A stretch of DNA of 64,000 nucleotides from Uranotaenia lowii (lineage: Eukaryota; Arthropoda; Insecta; Diptera; Culicidae). Numbering within the stretch: position 1 is the stretch's first letter; every line of letters starts with the position of its first letter. Positions 48,392 through 59,092 of this stretch are shown here, piece after piece. The position numbers were made by a program, and so were the translations under genes. The notes under the pieces are model-generated. The model had not been told where the DNA came from, did no database searches, and saw only the letters and a program-made list of their open reading frames with translations. The stretch covers positions 424,495,324 through 424,559,323 of the forward strand of contig NC_073692.1 in NCBI RefSeq assembly GCF_029784155.1. Reading direction: 5' to 3'.

Positions 48392-49135
48392 TTAAGGGGG
48401 GGGGTAGGGTCTAACGGGTATGAAAAAACACCATTTTCACGATTTTTTTCTGGAGCTCTCGTCCAAACAAATGTATTCAAATTTTTTGCATTATACAAAG
48501 CATTGTTAAAAGAACATTTAGTAATTTTTTCGTAGAAAAATATTGAAAAATGAGCCGGCGACGGAGCATTTTCGAGGATGCCTTTTAGAAAATAGGATTT
48601 GCGGTGGACACTGTATCTCTGCCCAGAATCATCTGAAGTCAAAAAATCAGAGCAAAATATTTTTAATAGATGTTTTTCTGGACCCCAACGTTTTTATTTA
48701 ACTTAAAAATATTTTTATGAAATTTTTGTGGCTGTTTGAAGTAAAAACTACGATTTTTCATGAAAAAATCCGCCATTTTTCACCTGTAAAATCTCCCCAA
48801 AGTAAAAAAATCAAAAAGAAAAACGTTGGGGTCTGGTATTTTATATATTGAAAATATGTTCCAAATTTGAAAAGAATCGGATAAGTAGTTTTGAAATGAC
48901 GATGTCCACGGACTTTAAAAATGTGCTTTCGAGAAAAACGCGTTTGAAGTTTCTGCTCTTGCTTTCTTACAGTATTAGATAGGAGGAGATAAAGGCCTAT
49001 AACTTCTACAGTTTTGCTTCAATTGACTTGAAAATTTGACACAACATTCTTGAAATGTTTTACAATAAGAAAATAAAAAAATAAAAAAATCGATTTTTTG
49101 AAAATGTTAGACCCTACCCCCCCCCCCCCCCTTAA
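48392..49135. mobile_element. piggyBac-like MITE with poly-G/C ends
   Basis: TTAA (48392-48395 and 49132-49135) flanks GGGGGGGGGTAGGGTCTAAC at the left and its complement GTTAGACCCTACCCC with a longer C run at the right. TTAA target sites and G/C-starting ends are characteristic of piggyBac. The 736-bp interior lacks a transposase. It differs from the CCCTCCAAAGC family at 19505 and 32490. Confidence 0.8.
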
Positions 49136-49764
49136 GTGTATCGATCTACCTCAAAAATGGTACTAAATGACGTTTTGAAATGGTGATTCTCTCTCAAAAT
49201 TGGCTGAAAAATGAAGGAGTTATTTAATACTGAAATCGGATACATAAAAAAGGTGCATTTTGTTATTATTTTTTTTTTTTTTGAATTTATCACCTTCAGA
49301 AGAATTTGCGTGGAGTTTTAAATCTACTCATATTGACTCAGATTAACAAATCTCTCTTAATTTTTTTTCAACGCTTTCAAAAAGCATGGCTTCTTTCTAA
49401 ATTCAAGATAAATTATAAAAATTCTCATTTCCAACATTGATTTAATTGACTTTTAATAATCCTGATTCTGAATCAAGATTATGGTAAGAAGTCCATATCA
49501 ATCAATAATTTTAAGGAAAAAAGAGTTAAGCGTTTATTCAGGGGAACACTAATTTAAGGAAAATTTTATAAAAAACTGTGTATGAAAACTATGTGAACAT
49601 GTGGTGTCAATCTGTTTGTTTCTTAGAAACAATTTTCAAATGCCTATATCAAAACTACATATATGAGAAACAAGGTTTTATGCATTATTTTTTTCCTGGT
49701 TCTATTGGATATTTTTTATACGTGAAAGATGAAATTTGAAATTTGAAGTTAGAAATTTTTTAAT
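49136..49764. other. AT-rich intergenic DNA, no gene seen
   Basis: Low-complexity AT-rich DNA with a T run at 49268-49283; nothing recognised. Confidence 0.55.
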
Positions 49765-50045
49765 GTGACTGAGTCGATTTTAGGTCATTTTTCAATTTCC
49801 TGAACCCATGGGTCTTTTGGGCTTCGATTTGGTTCAAAACTTATCCATGATTTTTTTGCAGAACTTTTCTGGAGTAGTTAAGTAGAAAAGTTATTGTTAA
49901 GATTTGTTAAGATTTATTAAATACCATCAAAACCATTGGCATGCTCGATTCCAACAAAAGAAACAAAAATGAAATTGGTTCTTTAGAAAAAAAAAATTAA
50001 ATTTTCCAATTCAAACTTAACAGTTTAAATTTATTCATGTTAAGC
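49765..50045 (+). repeat. Single-arm diverged copy of palindrome A
   Basis: Matches the left arm of the 40973-41810 palindrome in order: 'gactgagtcgattttaggtc', 'cctgaaccca.gggtctt', 'catgattttttgcagaa', a middle deletion, then 'aaattttccaattcaaactt' and 'tttaaatttattcatgtt', which is in inverted order relative to that arm. The copy thus holds outer parts of both arms with the loop lost. It confirms the family is dispersed. Confidence 0.7.
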
Positions 50046-50103
50046 ACAGAAACAACGACAGTTTTGTGAGTACAACATAAAACTTATTAAAACACTTGTA
50101 GAT

Positions 50104-50146
50104 TTCCTGAGGATAGTTTTAAACGACACCGAAACGTCGGAATAAA
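50104..50146 (+). ncRNA. Hammerhead-like core, Penelope-type (candidate)
   Basis: 'cctgaggatagt', a spacer, then 'acaccgaaacgtcggaataa'. CTGAGGA fits the hammerhead core CUGANGA exactly, and GAAAC followed by GTC fits the second core block. Stem II is weak (AGT/ACC). An A-rich tail 'aataaaaataaata' follows. Hammerheads of this layout are known from Penelope-like retroelements and retrozymes. Stems I and III not established. Confidence 0.4.
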
Positions 50147-50754
50147 AATAAATATCGTTCGTTTCGAAAAAATGTGACTGATTTCCCGGAAAAATTAATA
50201 TTAAAATATATAGTCGACATATTAAAAATAACAAATCATCAATGATTAAATATTACCTTCAAACTTTATTAATGATGATTTTTCCGTCGTTTACTCCTTA
50301 GTTTTGATGCAAATTTATTGCAGGATATATGCATATATACAAGAACTGTTTCGTCTACGTATTTGGTTAAAATCCTGAACGAATGGGAAGCTAGATCAGA
50401 TTAACCAGAGATGCCGATAGAATGTTCAAATGGGATGGATAAAACTATCGTCGAAATCTACGGAATTTCTGTTTTTTTTACGAAATATTGAAAACACCCG
50501 TTAAACCGTTAAACACAAACATATTTCAACGACAAAAAAGTGTATACAGTTGTTCATCAAATCAATAGATTTATTTAAAGTTAAATCTGACAAAAGTTTC
50601 TTGCAGACATTCGAACCAGGACATGTTTACTGGTATCGATGAATTCCTCCCTGTTTCCTGTCAATTGTATCCCCCTGCGGCGAAAATTATTACTATGCTG
50701 GATTAAAAAAGCTGGAGAAGGAAAAATTATATCATTCTCAAAGATGAGGGAAAG
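50147..50754. other. AT-rich intergenic DNA, no gene seen
   Basis: No recognised gene, RNA or complete repeat; composition intermediate. Confidence 0.5.
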
Positions 50755-50920
50755 TATTCGAGAAACATGAGATATCAAAGATAGAAAGAACGTAAACCGT
50801 AAATATCTAGAATATTTCGAACAAGATACACGGCTCACCAACGGGATTTGAATCCGTAATTTCCGCTTCAGTACAACGGCGCGTTAGCCAATTTTACTAC
50901 GGTAAAAGTGACAAAACGGC
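50755..50920 (-). mobile_element. tRNA-like SINE family 2, minus-strand copy
   Basis: Read on the minus strand: 'tttaccgtagtaaaattggc', 'taacgcgcc', a B-box-like 'ggattcaaatccc', 'gttggtgagccgtgtatctt', then the tail 'tttacgttctttctatcttt', 'gatatctcatg'. The head is tRNA-like and the 3' body matches the halves at 16875-17060. It faces an inverted sister at 51119-51270. Confidence 0.7.
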
Positions 50921-51118
50921 GGCAAAACCAGAAGCAATCGACCACGTCTAAATAGTGAGGGATGAGGGATGAGGGATATAAGGATGATAGAGAGAAACAA
51001 CATAGAGATCAATAGTGGCCAAAGAAAACATGCGAGATAAACATGGAGTGTATCAATAGAAGATCCAGCAGTCGACCGATGGAGCTCGACATCTCCGTAT
51101 GCTGGAGCATATTTTGCA

Positions 51119-51270
51119 CGTTTACCGTGGTGCAATTGGCTAATACGCCATTGAACTGATACAGAAATAGCAGGATCAAGTCCCATCGGTGAGCCGTTCA
51201 CGAAATTCACGATATTCACGGCATACGTTCTTTCTTTCTAGGATATCTCAAGTTTTTCTAACCTGATTGT
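51119..51270 (+). mobile_element. tRNA-like SINE family 2, plus-strand copy
   Basis: 'gtttaccgtggtgcaattgg', 'ctaatacgcc', a B-box-like 'ggatcaagtccc', 'atcggtgagccgttcacg', 'catacgttctttctttctag', 'gatatctcaag'. It is the inverted sister of 50755-50920 across a spacer of about 200 bp. Two diverged oppositely oriented copies so close together may be an older fold-back unit or two separate insertions. Confidence 0.7.
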
Positions 51271-52868
51271 GATTATTTTCTGGTACAAAAATGGACCAAG
51301 ACGAACTCAGAACATGATGTATGAAAAATTACATAACTATTAGGGTTCAAAATTATTTTTCCCATACAATATATCAATAGCTTGGATCCAGTTGAAAATT
51401 CTCTTAACAGGCCTTGTTTCACCTCTGCCTATTTTGTTTGACTATTTCGATATGGCACCGATTTTTTGCGGTCATCGAAATAATCGGTTCCACATTCCAT
51501 CGGACCAACCGAACGCCAATCCGCGGGTCCCAGGTCACGTTATGAAAGATGACCGGTAGCGAACTACAGTAAATCAAAATTAGTAATACAAAAGAGCGAA
51601 AAAAAAACAAGCGGAAAACAAGCGGAATCGAAACATTAAAATAGGAAACGTTTGATAGGACAATCCCCAGCATCAGTCGATTGATCAGACTCAGACGAGA
51701 GCGTGGGACATTTGCTAATGATACATTATGGCCCTGCTCGTTAGAGAGGTCTCTCGTCTAAAAGTCCGTGCTGAAGGAAATTGCCTAATTTGAATTTCAA
51801 AACTTTCATCACGTCCGTAACTTCTTTGGCCATCAATCACACAATTTTAAATACCAGTAAAACACACATTGGTCACCAACGGGGAAAAATAATCAACGAT
51901 TGATATAAAAATAGACGCTAGTTTTTCACTCTTGCTTTTATTTTTTATTGTTGAGCTGAGATGGACAAAAACACTCCGAAAACATTGATAAAAATCCTCA
52001 CCGAATCCAGACAGAAGAAAGACAGTCAAAGCCATTGAAAGGCAGTGTTAATGATGTAGTAAGTTAGATAATGTAGTGGGATCCACGAAAGATGGAAATC
52101 ATTCTCACCGATCGCCTGAGATTTCTCGAACACCACGATCCGGTCCGATAAACTCCATCACCAATAAATCGGTCATAAGTGAATGGTCATAAAACGAAAT
52201 CAACCTAGGTTCTCTATGGGTTCATAGTTTTAAGATCTTTCTAATTGGAACCTTGGCGCGCGAGCTTCGTCTATTCTTCTCTATGATGGATCGTAATAAA
52301 AAACAAACACGCATACTTAAATATTGCCTAATTTATCACCCATACCGGAGCATAAATAATATAGATTTTATTAATTTTTTATTTATTCTTCCAAGGAATC
52401 CGAAACTCAGACTGCTAGAAAAAAAATGGAAAAAACAAGAAATGCCCGTTCTCTTCTAAAGCCAGGATCGACTTTCACAGAACAAACACACAAAACATTC
52501 CTTCGTAATCAATACCGGATCGATGACGCAGCCAGAGGTCGATGGTTTTGTGCGAAGCCGCGGGTCTAAGATCATCAGGGGCTCAGATCGAGCCAACTGG
52601 ATATTCTCGAGAGTAGTGTTTGAAATATCTCACACAGTAAGGAAGCTAGAGGCAAAAATTCCATACATATTTCGTGCTGACTGGATTGTTATGGTTCATG
52701 AACTTGAAACTCACAATGGAATTTGAAATTCGAATTGATTAAGTGTCTCGTAGTTAGTATTATGAGACCAATGACTGATGAATAATTTTATGACTTTGAA
52801 TTAAAGTTGAATGTTGTGATGTTCGAATTTACTTGTCATTTTTTGTCATATCCGTAAGTTTCTATATT
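51271..52868. other. Intergenic, mixed composition, no gene recognised
   Basis: Between about 51440 and 52680 the sequence is more balanced and unique-looking ('gatcgcctgagatttctcg', 'cacgatccggtccgataaac', 'gatcgatgacgcagccagag'). No frame has a domain I recognise. It may be part of a decayed LTR element or unique host DNA; no long terminal repeat pair was found. Confidence 0.4.
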
Positions 52869-53717
52869 CCCAAGCAACCAAAAGTCCCATAAAACAGGTA
52901 CAAAAACGCTTACTCAGCCCCATCATTGATATGAAATACGTTCTATGCAGCTCAAAATTTAAGTTCTTATTGATACTTTCAAGTTCCAAAGAAGTCTTAA
53001 TGATCTTCTATTCAGCTTCCAGCGGCCTCTTAATTCAGCTTCCAAAAAATCGCAAAATGAGCAAAAAAATTTCTCTCTATCTCAACTGAACCGTTGGCTT
53101 TGGTTCTTATCACCTTCTCTTGATTATTGGCTGTGTTCTGTGCCGGTACCGCCATGATGCCATGCGCCGGATTTCAAACTCGACAAATTGCTCAATTGCT
53201 TCTTTCCTACATTTCCTACATATATCGCATCAGAATGGTCACTCAATTACAAAATTACTTATTGAAAAAAAACTTGCCCGGCTTGGGGATCGAACTCGGA
53301 CCTTCGTGGTGAGAATCGAACACGCTACCACGAGACCACGCCTAGATGTTGTTTTAACTAAAACTAAAACTAAAAGAGGTGATTTGATTTTGAAAGCACA
53401 TCAATGCACTTTTTATGACTTATCAAATCCCGTTTGAGCACTTTTGTGCCCTTTATGTGACTTAAGTCCCGTATAACGTACGTTTAGATCACTTTTGCAG
53501 CTTTCAAGTTCGATAATGAGCACATATAGTTCACTAATGGGAGTTGGGCAAAACAAGTCACATACAACGTGCATATTAATCACTTTTGCAACTTTCAAGT
53601 TCATTAATGAGTACATAAAGTTCACTAAAGGGAATTGGGCAGTTGATTCTCTTTGTCAGCCATATGTAACTTTCAATGCCTTCATTCAAGTAAATATGTG
53701 ACTTTTGGTTGCTTGGG
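52869..53717. mobile_element. TIR element with perfect 18-bp ends
   Basis: CCCAAGCAACCAAAAGTC at 52869-52886 is the exact complement of 53700-53717. Inside the right half a degenerate tandem unit repeats: 'cacttttgcagctttcaagt' at 53490 and 'cacttttgcaactttcaagt' at 53581, 91 bp apart, with two more decayed units upstream ('cacttttgtgccctttatg'). A tRNA-like sequence lies inside at 53271-53343. No transposase; no target duplication recognised. The 9-bp minisatellite starts 24 bp beyond the right end. Confidence 0.8.
53271..53343 (-). tRNA. tRNA-like sequence (tRNA pseudogene or SINE head)
   Basis: On the minus strand: 'ggcgtggtctcgtggtagcg', an anticodon-arm-like 'ttcgattctcaccacgaa', then 'ggtccgagttcgatcccc' with a B box, 'aagccgggcaag', and a run of eight T's. 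The A-box-like tggtctcgtggtagc and the B box ggtccgagttcgatcc are well placed and the T run could end pol III transcription. The acceptor stem does not pair properly and no CCA-compatible end is seen, so I read it as a tRNA-derived relic inside the 52869-53717 element, not a functional tRNA. Confidence 0.5.
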
Positions 53718-53740
53718 TTTTGTGCCATTTTTTCGACTCT

Positions 53741-55873
53741 TGTCATTGTTATCATTTTTGTCATTTTGTCATTTTTGTCATTTTTGTCATTTTTGTAATT
53801 TTTGTCATTTTTGTCATTTTTGTCATTTTTGTCATTTTTGTCATTTTTGTCATTTTTGTCATTTTTGTCATTTTTGTCATTTTTGTCATTTTTGTCATTT
53901 TTGTCATTTTTGTCATTTTTGTCATTTTTGTCATTTTTGTCATTTTTGTCATTTTTGTCATTTTTGTCATTTTTGTCATTTTTGTCATTTTTGTCATTTT
54001 TGTCATTTTTGTCATTTTTGTCATTTTTGTCATTTTTGTCATTTTTGTAATTTTTGTCATTTTTGTCATTTTTGTCATTTTTGTCATTTTTGTCATTTTT
54101 GTCATTTTTGTCATTTTTGTCATTTTTGTCATTTTTGTCATTTTTGTCATTTTTGTCATTTTTGTCATTTTTGTCATTTTTGTCATTTTTGTCATTTTTG
54201 TCATTTTTGTCATTTTTGTCATTTTTGTCATTTTTGTCATTTTTGTCATTTTTGTCATTTTTGTCATTTTTGTCATTTTTGTCATTTTTGTCATTTTTGT
54301 CATTTTTGTCATTTTTGTCATTTTTGTCATTTTTGTCATTTTTGTCATTTTTGTCATTTTTGTCATTTTTGTCATTTTTGTCATTTTTGTCATTTTTGTC
54401 ATTTTTGTCATTTTTGTCATTTTTGTCATTTTTGTCATTTTTGTCATTTTTGTCATTTTTGTCATTTTTGTCATTTTTGTCATTTTTGTCATTTTTGTCA
54501 TTTTTGTCATTTTTGTCATTTTTGTCATTTTTGTCATTTTTGTCATTTTTGTCATTTTTGTCATTTTTGTCATTTTTGTCATTTTTGTCATTTTTGTAAT
54601 TTTTGTCATTTTTGTCATTTTTGTCATTTTTGTCATTTTTGTCATTTTTGTCATTTTTGTCATTTTTGTCATTTTTGTCATTTTTGTCATTTTTGTCATT
54701 TTTGTCATTTTTGTCATTTTTGTCATTTTTGTCATTTTTGTCATTTTTGTCATTTTTGTCATTTTTGTCATTTTTGTCATTTTTGTCATTTTTGTCATTT
54801 TTGTCATTTTTGTCATCTTTGTCATTTTTGTCATTTTTGTCATTTTTGTCATTTTTGTCATTTTTGTCATTTTTGTCATTTTCGTCATTTTTGTCATTTT
54901 TGTCATTTTTGTCATTTTTGTCATTTTTGTCATTTTTGTCATTTTTGTCATTTTTGTCATTTTTGTCATTTTTGTCATTTTTGTCATTTTTGTCATTTTT
55001 GTCATTTTTGTCATTTTTGTCATTTTTGTCATTTTTGTCATTTTTGTCATTTTTGTCATTTTTGTCATTTTTGTAATTTTTGTCATTTTTGTCATTTTTG
55101 TCATTTTTGTCATTTTTGTCATTTTTGTCATTTTTGTCATTTTTGTCATTTTTGTCATTTTTGTCATTTTTGTCATTTTTGTCATTTTTGTCATTTTTGT
55201 CATTTTTGTCATTTTTGTCATTTTTGTCATTTTTGTCATTTTTGTCATTTTTGTCATTTTTGTCATTTTTGTCATTTTTGTCATTTTTGTCATCTTTGTC
55301 ATTTTTGTCATTTTTGTCATTTTTGTCATTTTTGTCATTTTTGTCATTTTTGTCATTTTCGTCATTTTTGTCATTTTTGTCATTTTTGTCATTTTTGTCA
55401 TTTTTGTCATTTTTGTCATTTTTGTCATTTTTGTCATTTTTGTCATTTTTGTCATTTTTGTCATTTTTGTCATTTTTGTCATTTTTGTCATTTTTGTCAT
55501 TTTTGTCATTTTTGTCATTTTTGTCATTTTTGTCATTTTTGTCATTTTTGTCATTTTTGTCATTTTTGTCATTTTTGTCATTTTTGTCATTTTTGTCATT
55601 TTTGTCATTTTTGTCATTTTTGTCATTTTTGTCATTTTTGTCATTTTTGTCATTTTTGTCATTTTTGTCATTTTTGTCATTTTTGTCATTTTTGTCATTT
55701 TTGTCATTTTTGTCATTTTTGTCATTTTTGTCATTTTTGTCATTTTTGTCATTTTTGTCATTTTTGTCATTTTTGTCATTTTTGTCATTTTTGTCATTTT
55801 TGTCATTTTTGTCATTTTTGTCATTTTTGTCATTTTTGTCATTTTTGTCATTTTTGTCATTTTTGTCATTTTT
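53741..55873 (+). repeat. 9-bp minisatellite (GTCATTTTT), about 237 units
   Basis: Almost perfect tandem copies of GTCATTTTT over 2.13 kb. Because the unit is 9 bp, three plus-strand frames and one minus-strand frame stay open throughout (tripeptides CHF, VIF, SFL, and MTK), which produces spurious frames of more than 700 codons. Rare variants mark positions: GTAA at 53797, 54049, 54598 and 55075; CATC at 54817 and 55294; TTCG at 54883 and 55360. The last 57 units are uniform. No start context, codon bias or domain supports translation. Confidence 0.97.
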
Positions 55874-56350
55874 GTTTTTTTTTCATACACAGTGTTTCAA
55901 ACAACATATTTGAAAAATAATTTTATTTATTGTTTTTTACCAAAACATCTCGATAGTTAAGGGTCGAGAGGTATTTGGTTTTGATGCTTAAAACAAGAAG
56001 ATAAAATTCAACCTCAAATTTCAAGGCTAATTGATTTAATTATTCGATGTTTTGTTAAAAGTTTCTTGTTCGAAGCGCCTCATAAATAATTTTCAATTCG
56101 TATCTTCCTTCATGCCCAAGAAAGGTTCCACCGAAAATTAAAAATGAATGAATTGTTACATTTTCAATGCTCGCGCAACAATTCCTTTTACAGGCACCAG
56201 TCCGAAAAGGGTCCCATAAATTCCATTCAACGGACCGGAATGCTCTACCAATTTCTTATGAATGCCTAATTCTCAATCTGGACTGAACCCTGCCTCCGTA
56301 TCGTTCCGGCAATTCGCAAAACCCTTCTCGCTCGTTTGTTACACCTAATT
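55874..56350. other. Intergenic DNA, no gene seen
   Basis: Short AT-rich tract, then a more balanced block (56110-56350). Nothing recognised. Confidence 0.5.
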
Positions 56351-58170
56351 ACACTAGTTTACAAAATTTAAAAAAAATCGTGAACTTGATTAACTGACCA
56401 ACATTTTTAATGTAAAATCGGGCGCTGAATGCGAAAATGAAATTCAAAAAAATCTCAGTAGAACCGTTTTTGAGCTATGCTCCAAATATGAAATTTCGAA
56501 AAAAATAAAAAAGTTCTTGTACTTAGATTGAAATATCTCGGACGGCATAACAGTAATTTGAAATCCCTCTTTTGCATATTGAAGGTGATTAAGTTTTCTA
56601 TCGATCATCTGAACACTGTTTTTGCGTTTGACCAACATTATTGTTGATATTAGTGACTTTATGAGAAAAAAAATTATAAAAAATGCATTTTTTTAGAGAA
56701 AATTTTGTTTCAACGAAGGTTTTAGACTCGATGGTAGCATTTAAAAAATCTGATTTTCTTTTGCTCTTAAATGTCAATTTAAAACAAAGATTTCAAGTGG
56801 TTATTTATCAAAATCGGTTGAAAATTGAAGAAGTTATGGCTACTTTACCAAAACTGAAAATTTTGGAGTTTTTAATAATTTAACGAACCGCAGTACACTT
56901 ATCATAGTATAGGAAGAATGAAACATGATAAATCTCACTCGCTCCAAGTCAAAATTATTCATTAGCTTACCAGAAGGTCACATGCCAAGTTTCAGGAAGA
57001 TCTGACCATAGGAAGGGGTTGCTTAAGTCTCAAACGTGAATTAAATTTTGAGGTATTTTGCCCGGAAGGAACGAAAAATACTGGTTTTTCATCAATAACT
57101 TTTTTCGTCCCTAGCTGATTGTTTTTTATGGTCGATTTTCTTAAAGCCCAAATTGAGACAAATATTTTACCCGAAGACTGTAACTCGATTGGATTTGAAA
57201 CAGAAAAGTTATTGCGGTTCAAAGGCCGCAAATTTTGTCCAACACGCAATGAGTACTTTTTACCCATTGCGTTTTATACGACAATTTTTGACCAAAATAC
57301 AATCTTTGAACCGCAATAACTTTTCTGTTTCAAATCCAATCGAGTTACAGTCTTCAGGTGAAATATTTGTCTCTATTTAGGCTTTAAGAAAATCAACCAT
57401 AAAAAACAATCAGCTAGGGATGAAAAAAGTTATTGATGAAAAACCAGTATTTTTCGTTTCTTCCGGGCAAAATACCTCAAAATTTAATTCACGTTTGAGA
57501 CTTAAGCAACCCCTCCCTATGGTCAGATCTTCCGGAAACTTGGCATGTGACCTTCTGGTAAGCTAATAAATAATTTTGACTTGGAGCGAGTGAGATTTAT
57601 CATGTTTCATTCTTCCTATACTATGACAAAGTGTACTGCGGTTCGTTAAATTATTAAAAAACTCCAAAATTTTCAGTTTTGGTAAAGTAGCCATAACTTC
57701 TTCAATTTTCAACCGATTTTGATAAATAACCAATTGAAATCATTGTTTTAAGTTGACATTTAAGCGCAAAAGAAAATCAGATTTTTTAAATGCTACCATC
57801 GAGTCTAAAACCTTCGTTGAAACAAAATTTTCTCTAAAAAAATGCGTTTTTTATAATTTTTTTTTCTCATAAAGTCACTAATATCAACAATAATGTTGGT
57901 CAAACGCAAAAACAGTGTTCAGATGATCGATAGAAAACTTAATCACCTTCAATATGCAAAAGAGGGATTTCAAATTACTGTTATGCCGTCCGAGATATTT
58001 CAATCTAAGTACAAGAACTTTTTTAATTTTTTCGAAATTTCATATTTGGAGCATAGCTTAAAAACGGTTCTACTGAGATTTTTTTGAATTTCATTTTCAA
58101 ATTCAGCGCCCGATTTTACATTGGAAATGACCTTCAGTTTACTGAGTTCAAAAATGCTGTAAACTAGTGT
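56351..58170. repeat. Giant palindrome C, about 1.8 kb
   Basis: Left arm 56351-57251 and right arm 57265-58170 are complementary, with only about 13 nt at the centre. Ends are ACACTAGTTTAC and GTAAACTAGTGT. The outermost 50 bp of each arm are more diverged than the rest. The mirrored 64-codon frames at 56444-56638 (minus) and 57893-58087 (plus) differ at two residues, showing how similar the arms are. An offset of about 15 nt near the centre indicates one or more indels. No flanking duplication identified. No function inferred for the short mirrored frames. Confidence 0.9.
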
Positions 58171-58968
58171 TATTATTGCCATCCAGTTCAATAAAATCAT
58201 AATTTTTATTCTGTTTCTCTTTCTCCCATGGCTGCTTTTGGCTTCCATCTATTGGCCATCGCCCGGGAGTTCAAGGGCCTGACCCCGGCTTCTCGTGTCC
58301 CCTGCCGAGCAAAAACCGTGGCCAAGCCCTTGGCAAAAACCCCGCACCCGAATGATGGAACAATCGTTCTTTTATCGCCGTAATTTCGACTTGCGAGCTT
58401 GTTTTTTCCCTTCTTCCGAGCAGATTTGCCGGCAAAATTCTTTTCCGCGAGTTGTTTTCAGCAATATCGGTGGCAAACCGAGAGCAACAGGTTTTTTTCG
58501 CTAGTTTTCACCTTCGACAACTCACCCGCCAACCATGGGACATGAGGTTGTTGTTGCTGCAGTAAATTTCGGCGGTGCAAGTGGGAAGGACGGCGCAGAA
58601 ACAACCGCAACAAGACAAGACAGGACAGGACAGTACAAGACAAGAAGAGGTGGGCTCTCAAGAATCTGGCTTCTGGTTCAATCGATTCTGGTGGCTGACG
58701 CAGAAAGACGATGAACCACGACATGGAACAGCAAAAAAAAACGGTTCGGCCGACGACGGGTGACTCGTATGAGGGACAGTGGTTCGAAATTTGGGAAAGA
58801 GGGCAAATTCAAGCAAGTATAATTTGAAAAAAAAAACGAACTAAGCATTGAAAATGGGTTTTCATACATCATTCCTTTTCATTCAAACGCATCAAACGGG
58901 AGCTTGATAATCCTTTGTAGAGATATTTCATTTCTCAACTTAAAACCGTACATCTTTCAAGGTTATTT
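58171..58968. other. GC-richer unique DNA
   Basis: 58200-58770 is the most GC-rich block of the right half ('ccatcgcccgggagttcaag', 'cggtggcaaaccgagagc', 'gacaagacaggacaggacag'). Overlapping frames on both strands (62-88 codons) show no domain. It may be a unique regulatory or transcribed segment. Confidence 0.4.
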
Positions 58969-59063
58969 GGGGCTTATGGTATAGCTCAGTTGACTAGTCA
59001 GTTCGCTTCTGAGCCGATATCCGCGAGTTCGAGCCCAAGAATAAACACAGTTGTACCGTATAA
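58969..59063 (+). mobile_element. SINE head fragment next to the LINE 3' end
   Basis: 'ggggcttatggtatagctca', 'gttgactagtcagttcgctt', 'ctgagccgatatccgcgagt', 'tcgagcccaagaataaacac' match the head of the SINE at 47511. It stops after 'gttgtaccgtata' without body or tail. It directly follows the truncated end of the minus-strand LINE RT. Confidence 0.8.
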
Positions 59064-59092
59064 GTGTATCAAAATCAGTTTTCGCATTTTTC

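Noticed and set aside
53271..53343. Functional tRNA gene
   Set aside because: A and B boxes and a T run are present but the acceptor arm does not pair and it lies inside a TIR element, so it is kept only as a tRNA-like relic.
53653..55960. Open frames of 709-755 codons (HFC/VIF/MTK repeats)
   Set aside because: They are produced by the 9-bp minisatellite, whose unit length keeps several frames open on both strands. There is no domain, gene context or codon preference.
40973..58170. Palindromes as assembly artefacts from hairpin reads
   Set aside because: Arms differ by scattered substitutions, have unique loops, and have dispersed relatives (1240-1500, 49765-50045). An artefact would give identical arms. 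Long-read inspection could still be done.
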